DNA of 6,577 nt from contig JALGTI010000175.1 of the NCBI GenBank assembly GCA_029821455.1, forward strand, positions 1 to 6,577, given 5' to 3'. Shown piece after piece: positions 1 through 5,950 of this stretch (position 1 is its first letter; every line of letters starts with the position of its first letter). The position numbers and the translations under genes are program-made. The stretch is from Candidatus Zipacnadia bacterium. Its GTDB lineage: Bacteria > Armatimonadota > Zipacnadia > Zipacnadales > Zipacnadaceae. Under the pieces are notes generated by a model. It did no database searches. It saw only the letters and a program-made list of their open reading frames with translations, and was not told where the DNA came from.

Positions 1-231
1 CCGGCCATCGTAGTCATCAGCGTACATAAGCGCCCCAATGCCAATGTTGCGCAGATTGGAGAGGCAGGAGACCGATTCAGCGCGGCGGGTGGCCGCCTCA
101 TAGACGGGCAGCAGGATGGCTGCCAGCGTCAGAATAATGGCGATGACCACCAGCATCTCCACCAGCGTAAATCCGCCGCTCCGGCAGGAGAACCGCCAAA
201 CCCCCCGGGGTACAGGGTTATTGGGCCTCAT
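1..231 (-). CDS. Prepilin-type N-terminal methylation domain protein (DUF1559-like pseudopilin), partial at its 3' end
   Basis: My own translation of the minus strand from the ATG at 231 gives 77 residues, open to the window edge. A basic leader of about 20 residues ends in Gly20, followed by the class III prepilin motif GFTLVEMLVVIAII. Cleavage and N-methylation by prepilin peptidase would fall between Gly20 and Phe21, and the conserved Glu5 of the mature protein is Glu25. A hydrophobic helix covers about residues 21-42. The stretch CLSNLRNIGIGALMYADDYDG (56-76, of which the last residues are quoted loosely by family pattern) matches the C-x-x-N-L...Y-x-x-D-x-x-G signature of type II secretion G-like/DUF1559 pseudopilins, common in Armatimonadota and Planctomycetota. 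The C-terminal domain is missing, so its exact role is unknown. It starts 30 bases after the glutamate dehydrogenase stop, in the same frame, behind only a weak GGA site, so it may be translated from the same transcript. Confidence 0.88.
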   Translation of the reverse strand, partial: MRPNNPVPRGVWRFSCRSGGFTLVEMLVVIAIILTLAAILLPVYEAATRRAESVSCLSNLRNIGIGALMYADDYDGR

Positions 232-261
232 CGTTCCAGCCGTAGATGAGTCCGCTATCTC

Positions 262-1542
<1,281 letters not shown>

Positions 1543-1549
1543 AACTGCG

Positions 1550-1554
1550 CCTCC
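1550..1554 (-). promoter_or_regulatory. Shine-Dalgarno GGAGG of the glutamate dehydrogenase gene
   Basis: Read on the minus strand, GGAGG is followed by CGCAGTT, then GTG and ATG in succession. The spacer is 7 bases to the GTG at 1542 and 10 bases to the ATG at 1539. Both starts are usable and differ by one residue. The site lies in the 23-base gap after the upstream oxidoreductase stop. Confidence 0.75.
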
Positions 1555-1565
1555 GTTGTTTAGAG

Positions 1566-2561
1566 CTATTGGCCAGCGCTCTGGCCTCCCGCCCGTAGTA
1601 TGTTTATCTGCATCCGCAGATTTGCAGCTCCATCAGCGAAAGCCATCAGCGGCTTGCCACCCTCGCAGACGGCTTCCACAAACCGCGATAACGATTCCTG
1701 GACAAAGTCGGTGGCCTTCAACTCTGTGTCGCCAATGCTCAGGTATGCGCAGAACTGGCCGGCTTCATCGTTGCGCCCCTCGTAGTCGGCCAGTACCCCG
1801 TTGACACCCAGCTTGCGCACCAGCGCTCCTTCCGGCACGTTGCCGACGACGACCCGCGCCTCAATCAAGGCCTGCTTATCCCGCGCTGCGTAGGTGAAGG
1901 TAGCCTCCACCTGCTTTTCCTCAATGCGGCAGCGCTCACTGCCGGCTACCATCTCACCGGGGCCGCAAATCGCCTGCACTATGCTCAAAGGGTGGGATGC
2001 GAGGTCAATCCAGATCTCTTCTCTTCTGGCCTGTCCGCCGCGCCCCCGGGAGTCCATCTGCATTTCCACCCGTTCAATCGGTTCTACTTCAGCAGATAAC
2101 CCCGCCAACTCGCACAGCGCGAAATACGACTGCGCGGCGGCTGCATACTGGGTATTGACAGCGGCCAGTACGCCGGCTTGCTCGACTGCATCCAGCATTT
2201 CATACGCGTCGGCCAGAGCATCACGCTCAGGATCGTGTTCATACCAGGCCACCGGCTTTTCGCACATCACATGGCAGCCGGCGGCAGCGGCTGCCAGCAC
2301 ATGCTCCTTGTGCAGCTCTGGCGGCGAGCAGACACTGACTAGCTCCGGTCTAGCCTCCTCCAACATCTCCTGTACATCCCAGTAGCCTTGCCCCTCAAAA
2401 CCAAACAGATCGCGGAGCGCTTCTGAAGTCTTCTCGACGGTCTCGGGGCTACTGCCAGCGAAGGCCACCAACTCACAGCCCAGCAGATGGTACCACTTGG
2501 CGTGGTGCTTGCCAATGCCAGAGGCGCCAATCACGGCGGCTCGCGGGCGGCTATTCAACAT
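1566..2561 (-). CDS. Gfo/Idh/MocA family NAD(P)-dependent oxidoreductase
   Basis: This 331-residue protein has the two-domain plan of the family, which oxidises or reduces hydroxyls of sugars, inositols and nucleotide sugars. The N-terminal Rossmann fold carries AVIGASGIGKHH with the G-x-S-G-x-G nucleotide loop at 12-17. The diagnostic CEKP motif is at 100-103 with catalytic Lys102. Asn136 in VNTQYA follows. In the C-terminal domain, IDLASHPLS gives Asp186 and His190, matching the Lys-Asp-His catalytic set (D-x3-H) seen in inositol dehydrogenases. The Asp usually found three residues after the His is Ser193, so it is not a standard close relative of inositol dehydrogenase. The substrate cannot be named. 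The ATG at 2561 follows GGAG with a 7-base spacer and overlaps the upstream lipoprotein gene by 11 bases, indicating translational coupling. Neighbours suggest a sugar or nucleotide-sugar substrate, which is inference. Confidence 0.9.
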   Translation of the reverse strand: MLNSRPRAAVIGASGIGKHHAKWYHLLGCELVAFAGSSPETVEKTSEALRDLFGFEGQGYWDVQEMLEEARPELVSVCSPPELHKEHVLAAAAAGCHVMCEKPVAWYEHDPERDALADAYEMLDAVEQAGVLAAVNTQYAAAAQSYFALCELAGLSAEVEPIERVEMQMDSRGRGGQARREEIWIDLASHPLSIVQAICGPGEMVAGSERCRIEEKQVEATFTYAARDKQALIEARVVVGNVPEGALVRKLGVNGVLADYEGRNDEAGQFCAYLSIGDTELKATDFVQESLSRFVEAVCEGGKPLMAFADGAANLRMQINILRAGGQSAGQ

Positions 2562-2958
2562 CTGCTGGCTCCATCACCTGACATTCGACCTTGCTGGCCC
2601 CGCCGTGGCTGGTTACCGTCTGGCTGAAGGTGCGCCGCTCTCCCGGCTTAATATTTTCCAACGTAATGATATTCTCGCCGGTCTTGTTGTAACGCCTATC
2701 CCGCACGACGATTTTGACCACGATCGCGGGCACATGTCCATCCCCTGTATTCGACACTTCTCCAAACACCCGGACCAGGTTGCGGTCTTCATCAATATTG
2801 TACCTGTACCGTCGCACAACAACATCCTCAGCCGTACCCAGGGAGGCCCGTCTCAGACAACTGCTGCCGGCAACCGATAACGCCACCACAACCAGCAAGC
2901 CGATTGACACTCCGCTTCTGACGCTCATCAGTTTCAACTTCGTCACCGAATAGCCCAT
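2551..2958 (-). CDS. Small exported FxLYD-like protein, probable lipoprotein
   Basis: This 135-residue protein has an N-terminal basic segment and a hydrophobic stretch (about 17-30, GLLVVVALSVAG) ending at Cys34. GSSC could serve as a degenerate lipobox, but Gly rather than Leu at -3 makes lipidation uncertain. The rest is a single small domain: VRVFGEVSNTGD (about 62-73), VVKIVVRDRRYNKTGE, then NIKPGERRTFSQTV. This follows the pattern of FxLYD domains (G-x-V-x-N-x-G, alternating beta strands, and an L-x-P-G-E turn), which are immunoglobulin-like and extracytoplasmic. Its role is unknown. The ATG at 2958 lies 4 bases after the epimerase stop with AAGGA almost touching it, which is unusually close. 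An alternative ATG at 2928 (residue 11) would give a more normal 24-residue signal peptide. It overlaps the next gene by 11 bases. Confidence 0.75.
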   Translation of the reverse strand: MGYSVTKLKLMSVRSGVSIGLLVVVALSVAGSSCLRRASLGTAEDVVVRRYRYNIDEDRNLVRVFGEVSNTGDGHVPAIVVKIVVRDRRYNKTGENIITLENIKPGERRTFSQTVTSHGGASKVECQVMEPADVE

Positions 2959-2962
2959 TCCT

Positions 2963-3892
2963 TCAGTCAGCCAATTTGGTGCTCAAGGCTTCCACAGTCA
3001 GCCGGCTGCCCTCGGTGAACGCCACCTGCGGCTCCCAGCCCAGCCTCTCCCGGGCCCTGCTAATACCCAGGGCACAGCGATGTATCTCGCCCTTGCGCTC
3101 CTGCCCATAGATGGGCGGCCCCTGGTAGCCTGTAGCCGCGGCGATAGCGTCGAATACCTCCTGGTCGGTGGTCTCGATGCCAGTGGCGATATTGAACACA
3201 TCATTATCTCCGCGGCTGAGGGCCAAGACATTCGCTGCCACCACGTCGCTGACGTACACATAGTCCCTGGTCTTGGAGCCGTCACCGAAGATAGTCGGCC
3301 GTTTGCCAACCAGCATCAGGCCAGCAAAGATCGCATTGACCCCGGCTTCGCCGTGGGGGTTCTGCCGAGGCCCGTAGACATTGCCATAACGCAGCACCGT
3401 GTAGATCAGGTCGTCGTTATCATGATACAGCCGCAGGTAGTGCTCGACAGTATGCTTGGAGATGCCATACTGCGAGAGGGGATTGATGGGGTGCTCCTCA
3501 TCGGCAGGTATGCACTCAAGCTCCCCATACACCGCCCCGCCTGTGGAGGCGTAGATGAACTTGTGGATTCCCACGCGGATGGCGTTCTCAATCAGATATA
3601 TGCTGCCGACGATATTGGTGGTGGCATCGAAGGCCGGCTCGGCTACTGAGCGGCGCACGTCCATCTGGGCAGCGTGGTGGTTGATTACCTCGGGCTGCTC
3701 CTTGTCAAACACCTGCGCAAGGGCAGCCTCGTCGGTTATGTCTACCTCATAGAAGGTGGCTTGCGGATTGAGATTCTCTCGCAGGCCCGTGGAGAGGTTA
3801 TCCACTATCGCGACCGCGTGCCCCTCAGCGATGTACCTGTCTGCAACTTGCGAGGCAATGAAGCCCGCGCCGCCCGTAATCAGTATCTTCAT
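2963..3892 (-). CDS. NAD-dependent sugar epimerase/dehydratase, UDP-glucose 4-epimerase type
   Basis: An extended short-chain dehydrogenase of 309 residues, the usual length of short bacterial GalE-like epimerases. It should interconvert nucleotide-sugar epimers through a transient 4-keto intermediate with tightly bound NAD, in the cytoplasm. Visible features are the Rossmann loop ITGGAGFIAS (5-14, T-G-G-x-G-x-x, with Ala13 where Gly is commonest), Asp31-Asn32 for the NAD ribose, and STGGAVYGE (116-124) with the active-site Ser/Thr. The catalytic Tyr142-x3-Lys146 is in QYGISK. RYGNVYGPRQ (168-177) and RDYVYVSDVV (209-218) are typical of GalE and relatives rather than of the dehydratase T-D-E triad. 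The exact sugar (UDP-Glc, UDP-GlcNAc, uronic acid) cannot be told, so no symbol is given. The ATG at 3892 has AAAGGGTGAG upstream. It is the first gene of the leftward series and ends 4 bases before the FxLYD gene. Confidence 0.92.
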   Translation of the reverse strand: MKILITGGAGFIASQVADRYIAEGHAVAIVDNLSTGLRENLNPQATFYEVDITDEAALAQVFDKEQPEVINHHAAQMDVRRSVAEPAFDATTNIVGSIYLIENAIRVGIHKFIYASTGGAVYGELECIPADEEHPINPLSQYGISKHTVEHYLRLYHDNDDLIYTVLRYGNVYGPRQNPHGEAGVNAIFAGLMLVGKRPTIFGDGSKTRDYVYVSDVVAANVLALSRGDNDVFNIATGIETTDQEVFDAIAAATGYQGPPIYGQERKGEIHRCALGISRARERLGWEPQVAFTEGSRLTVEALSTKLAD

Positions 3893-3903
3893 GCTCTCAC
3901 CCT

Positions 3904-3933
3904 TTACCAGCTAACGTTGGCGGTTCCTGGTAA
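3904..3933 (-). promoter_or_regulatory. 7+7 bp inverted repeat directly before the epimerase ribosome binding site
   Basis: On the minus strand TTACCAG (3933-3927) pairs with CTGGTAA (3910-3904) across 16 bases. The second arm abuts AGGGTGAG, so a hairpin would share its edge with the Shine-Dalgarno region. Within its loop GCCAAC (3921-3916) can pair with GTTGGC (3956-3951), giving pseudoknot order. The repeats are seen directly. A role as mRNA structure is inference and needs a transcript that begins upstream of 3956. Confidence 0.4.
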
Positions 3934-3941
3934 CTATCAGC

Positions 3942-3955
3942 TTGGCTGCAGCCAA
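3942..3955. promoter_or_regulatory. Perfect 14-bp palindrome, candidate operator
   Basis: TTGGCTGCAGCCAA is a perfect palindrome with no spacer, 50 bases before the epimerase start codon. As DNA it would suit a homodimeric repressor or activator. As RNA it could fold as TTGGC-TGCA-GCCAA and compete with the pseudoknot stem described for 3904-3956. No particular regulator is recognised. Confidence 0.4.
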
Positions 3956-4070
3956 CACAGTGCCATTTCGCCAGTGGTCGGTCGCAGCCCTCCAGGTAAT
4001 TCCCGAAGTTATGCGAGGGACTTGCCACACCGAGGTTGGTCGTGAAAGCCATTCCTACAGCGTGTAGAAC

Positions 4071-4100
4071 CTGTCCCCAGCAATGACATTGTGCTATAAT
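4071..4100 (+). promoter_or_regulatory. Sigma70-type extended -10 promoter of the rightward unit
   Basis: A perfect -10 TATAAT (4095-4100) is preceded by TG one base away (TGCTATAAT, 4092-4100), the full extended -10 motif. The -35 is poor: CTGTCC at 4071-4076 with an 18-base spacer matches consensus at 3 of 6. Extended -10 promoters can work without a good -35. Transcription should start near 4106-4108, giving a leader of about 90 bases before the ATG at 4196. On the minus strand the same AT block reads TATTAT (4101-4096), so weak leftward firing is possible. Confidence 0.75.
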
Positions 4101-4106
4101 ACACAA
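4089..4106. promoter_or_regulatory. Dyad TTGTG-N8-CACAA bracketing the -10 box
   Basis: Perfect 5-bp arms TTGTG (4089-4093) and CACAA (4102-4106) lie symmetrically on either side of the -10 hexamer. A dimeric protein bound here would block the promoter. The arms are short, so chance is possible. The position and the second dyad next to it raise its standing. Confidence 0.35.
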
Positions 4107-4107
4107 G

Positions 4108-4123
4108 ATCGTGAAGTCACGAT
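4108..4123. promoter_or_regulatory. 16-bp palindromic element at the predicted transcription start, candidate operator
   Basis: ATCGTGAAGTCACGAT has perfect 7-bp arms (ATCGTGA and TCACGAT) around the 2-base centre AG. It begins about 8 bases after the -10 box and so covers the expected start site and first transcribed bases, a classic repressor position. In RNA it could also form a 6-bp stem with an AAGT loop at the 5' end of the message. The GTGA/TCAC half-sites resemble those of several dimeric regulators, but the family cannot be assigned. Confidence 0.55.
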
Positions 4124-4195
4124 AGCAGTTTGCTGTACTTCCATTCGCTAAGCTGGACCCCATGGCCTGGGCAACAGAGAAAGCGTGATAAAGAG

Positions 4196-5185
4196 ATGCG
4201 GAGACTATTGACAGTCACGGCGTTGTTGGTACTCGTGGCCGGGAGTGGGATGGCCCAGGATACGGTGCTCCTGCGCTACAAGTTCAACGAAGGCGCTGTG
4301 CACACCTACCGGGTGGACGGTCACGGCGAGGGTCAACTCATCGTCCGCGACCCTACCGGCCAAGGCGGTGACCAGGCCACCAGTATGGTTATTACGATGC
4401 AAATGAGCTACACCATGAGCGTGGAAGCAGTTGATGAGCAGGGGAATGCCACCGTTGAAATGATGATGGGGCCAATCTACGTTTCCACTGATACCAGCGG
4501 CCAGCTTATGCAGACCACCATTGACTTCGCCACAGGCGAAATGACTGTCAACGGCCAGCCCCAGGAACTACCCGAGGCCATGCTGGGCCTGTTAGCCAAC
4601 GGGATTCGGATGAAGATGTCGCCGAGGGGTGAGGTGGTTGAGGTGGAGCATCTTCAGCAGATGACCACACTTCTGAAGATGAGCGGCCTCAGCCAGTTTG
4701 ACCTGCGAGACCTGATGAAGCAGGCCGGACCTCAGTTGCCCGAGGACCCCGTCGAGGAGGGCGACACCTGGACCCAGACGGTGGCATTCAAGCCGCCGGG
4801 GCAAGAGGCCGACGAAGACGAGACGCCGGTAATGATGGAGAGCACCTATACGATGGCTGGCTTCGACGAGTATGAGGGCCGCCGAATCGCTGTGCTGAAC
4901 GTGGAGACTGATTTCGACCTGCCCGCGCAGGAGCCCACGGCCGTGGACCTGGCCGGCATGGGCGGACTCACCATCACCATGCTCCGCCTCAGCCAGCAAC
5001 TCCAAGGCACAATGGGGTTTGACTATGAGCGTGGCTTGCTGGTCGGCAGCACCTTCAACACCTTGCTCAACACCCACACCAAGATGCAGGGCACCAATAT
5101 CGTGGACGGCACTGAGGTCCCCTTCGTCGTGGATACCGAGATGCGTGACTTTGAGATGACAATGACCCTGGAGTTGGAGGAGTAG
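4196..5185 (+). CDS. Secreted Met-rich protein, DUF6263-like
   Basis: The protein has 329 residues with a Sec signal peptide: basic MRR, a hydrophobic core (about 4-16), and a probable cleavage after SGMA (residue 20) before QDTVLLRYKF. The mature part begins with LRYKFNEGAVHTYRVDG and continues as a beta-rich domain with EGDTWTQTVAF near 188-198. This resembles DUF6263 proteins (R-x-K-F-x-x-G...Y-x-V), exported proteins of unknown function found in Planctomycetota and related phyla. That assignment rests on pattern only. About 27 of 329 residues are Met and no Cys is seen. I chose the ATG at 4196, not the TTG at 4130 that extends the frame, because it places the signal peptide at the N-terminus. 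The ribosome binding site (AAAGAG) is weak. It is the first gene after the 4095 promoter and runs 7 bases from the HAD gene. Its job is unknown. Confidence 0.82.
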   Translation: MRRLLTVTALLVLVAGSGMAQDTVLLRYKFNEGAVHTYRVDGHGEGQLIVRDPTGQGGDQATSMVITMQMSYTMSVEAVDEQGNATVEMMMGPIYVSTDTSGQLMQTTIDFATGEMTVNGQPQELPEAMLGLLANGIRMKMSPRGEVVEVEHLQQMTTLLKMSGLSQFDLRDLMKQAGPQLPEDPVEEGDTWTQTVAFKPPGQEADEDETPVMMESTYTMAGFDEYEGRRIAVLNVETDFDLPAQEPTAVDLAGMGGLTITMLRLSQQLQGTMGFDYERGLLVGSTFNTLLNTHTKMQGTNIVDGTEVPFVVDTEMRDFEMTMTLELEE

Positions 5186-5192
5186 CACGGGC

Positions 5193-5861
5193 GTGGCAGA
5201 ATCAGCGTGGGCGCTTGTGTTTGATGTTGATGGTGTGATAGCGGACACTGAGGTCCTCAACGCTAAAGCCAGTGTGGAGATGTTTCGGCAACTGTACGGC
5301 ATTGCGGTGCAGCCGGACGATTTCCGGCCGTTCATCGGCACCGGCGATGAGCGCTATGTGGAGGGAGTGGCTGAGAAGTACAGCATCAGTATTGACACCC
5401 AGGCGGCTGTAGAGCGGCGCGCCGAGAACTTCTTCAAGCTGCTGGAGACAGCGCCGCTTCCTGCCGCGCCGGGAGTGCTGGAACTGGTGGCCGCAGCCCG
5501 CCAGCGGGACGATGTGAAATTGGCCATCGCCACCTCCGGCCAGAAGGCCAAGCAGTTCCCCGTCATCGCGGGCACAGGCCTGAAGCTGGAATGGTTCGAT
5601 GTTGTAATCACCGGAGATGTGATCTCCAAAAAGAAGCCGGACCCGCAGATATACTTGCTGGCTGCCGAGGGCCTAGGGTTGCCGCCGGGGCGATGCGTTG
5701 TGGTTGAAGACGCTCCTGCCGGTGTCCAAGCTGCAAAGTCAGCCGGAGCGGTTTGTGTGGCCGTGACCAGCAGTGCGGATGTAGGCGAATTGGCAGCAGC
5801 CGATCTCATCGTGGATAGTCTCGCCAGACTATCCTTGACTGAACTCGAAAGACTCATCTAA
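5193..5861 (+). CDS. HAD-superfamily hydrolase, beta-phosphoglucomutase/phosphatase-like
   Basis: This 222-residue cytoplasmic HAD protein has all four motifs. Motif I is VFDVDGVIADTE (nucleophile Asp11, acid/base Asp13), motif II is IATSG (Ser115), motif III lies in KKKPDPQIY (Lys148), and motif IV is VVEDAPAGVQAA (Glu172, Asp173). A helical C1 cap fits between about residues 17 and 88. The D-x-D-G-V-x-x-D-x-E start and K-P-D-P are those of the beta-phosphoglucomutase/phosphoglycolate phosphatase group, which acts on sugar phosphates and other small phosphoesters. The substrate cannot be fixed. The GTG start at 5193 is supported by GGAGGAG at 5176-5182 with a 10-base spacer, and there is no ATG at the N-terminus. 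It lies 7 bases after the DUF6263-like gene and should share its mRNA. Its last codons carry a 9+9 bp inverted repeat and a possible promoter for the next gene. Confidence 0.93.
   Translation: MAESAWALVFDVDGVIADTEVLNAKASVEMFRQLYGIAVQPDDFRPFIGTGDERYVEGVAEKYSISIDTQAAVERRAENFFKLLETAPLPAAPGVLELVAAARQRDDVKLAIATSGQKAKQFPVIAGTGLKLEWFDVVITGDVISKKKPDPQIYLLAAEGLGLPPGRCVVVEDAPAGVQAAKSAGAVCVAVTSSADVGELAAADLIVDSLARLSLTELERLI
5813..5834. repeat. Perfect 9+9 bp inverted repeat within the end of the HAD gene
   Basis: GGATAGTCT and AGACTATCC are perfect complements separated by CGCC. The repeat is coding (codons for V-D-S-L-A-R-L-S). It is not a terminator of the usual kind because no T-run follows. TTGACT, a good -35 candidate, begins on the very next base, so a regulator site at a downstream promoter is one reading. 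An RNA hairpin near the gene's end that slows 3' decay is another. Confidence 0.45.
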
Positions 5862-5863
5862 CA
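5835..5863 (+). promoter_or_regulatory. Possible internal promoter for the last gene
   Basis: TTGACT (5835-5840, 5 of 6 to the -35 consensus) lies 17 bases from TCTAAC (5858-5863, 4 of 6 to the -10 consensus), overlapping the HAD stop codon. Transcription would start near 5870, about 80 bases before the ATG at 5951. The spacing is ideal but the -10 is weak, so this is tentative. Confidence 0.33.
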
Positions 5864-5885
5864 GTCGTAGAAAAACACTCCTGGC

Positions 5886-5909
5886 GCTCGCCCACATTCT
5901 GCTCGCCCA
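5886..5909. repeat. Two 9-bp direct repeats GCTCGCCCA
   Basis: GCTCGCCCA occurs at 5886-5894 and again at 5901-5909, a period of 15 bases, in the 89-base gap between the HAD gene and the last gene. This could be a tandem protein-binding site or chance in GC-rich DNA. No regulator is recognised. Confidence 0.35.
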
Positions 5910-5913
5910 GCCA

Positions 5914-5928
5914 CGTGGGTAGCCCACG
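5914..5928 (+). promoter_or_regulatory. Short hairpin in the leader of the last gene
   Basis: CGTGGG (5914-5919) and CCCACG (5923-5928) are perfect complements around TAG. A six-base GC-rich stem would form 8 bases before the AAAGGGG ribosome binding site. No T-run follows, so it is not a standard intrinsic terminator. CCACGTGG (5911-5918), an 8-bp palindrome, overlaps it. Confidence 0.35.
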
Positions 5929-5936
5929 ACAACAAG

Positions 5937-5943
5937 AAAGGGG
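5937..5943 (+). promoter_or_regulatory. Shine-Dalgarno AAAGGGG that fixes the start at 5951
   Basis: AAAGGGG is followed by the 7-base spacer ATTAACG and then the ATG at 5951. This favours ATG 5951 over the in-frame GTG at 5915, which sits inside the leader hairpin and lacks a ribosome binding site. Confidence 0.8.
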
Positions 5944-5950
5944 ATTAACG

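Larger units (their letters stand above)
3893..4195. other. Divergent intergenic regulatory region
   Basis: These 303 bases between two divergent genes contain no convincing protein gene. From left to right they hold the epimerase ribosome binding site, a 7+7 inverted repeat, a 14-bp palindrome, and about 110 bases with only a weak 5+5 dyad (CTACA-GCG-TGTAG, 4055-4067). Then come an extended -10 promoter bracketed by a dyad, a 16-bp dyad at the expected start site, and a leader of about 90 bases. An 8-codon ATG-to-TGA reading frame (4162-4188) precedes the rightward gene but has no good ribosome binding site. Confidence 0.8.

Noticed and set aside
1894..2385. 163-codon plus-strand open frame inside the oxidoreductase gene
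   Set aside because: It is antisense, with a low-complexity Ser/Ala/Cys-rich translation typical of a shadow frame in GC-rich DNA.
3080..3649. 189-codon plus-strand open frame inside the epimerase gene
   Set aside because: It is antisense to a gene with a full set of family motifs, and its translation matches nothing recognisable.
4130..4195. TTG-initiated 22-residue N-terminal extension of the secreted protein
   Set aside because: It would bury the signal peptide behind a Trp/Pro-rich stretch, and it begins inside the leader just after the start-site palindrome. The ATG at 4196 gives a normal signal peptide.
4592..5341. 249-codon open frame on the minus strand opposite the secreted protein and HAD genes
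   Set aside because: It runs antisense across two well-supported genes, its His/Leu-rich translation shows no domain, and it has no clear start signal. It is a codon-bias shadow.
5813..5834. Intrinsic terminator for the DUF6263-like/HAD unit
   Set aside because: The stem is perfect but no T-run follows and it lies inside the coding sequence. The hairpin at 5914-5928 also lacks a T-run.
5915..5950. GTG-initiated 12-residue extension of the last gene
   Set aside because: It starts inside a hairpin without a ribosome binding site, while ATG 5951 has AAAGGGG at a 7-base spacing.
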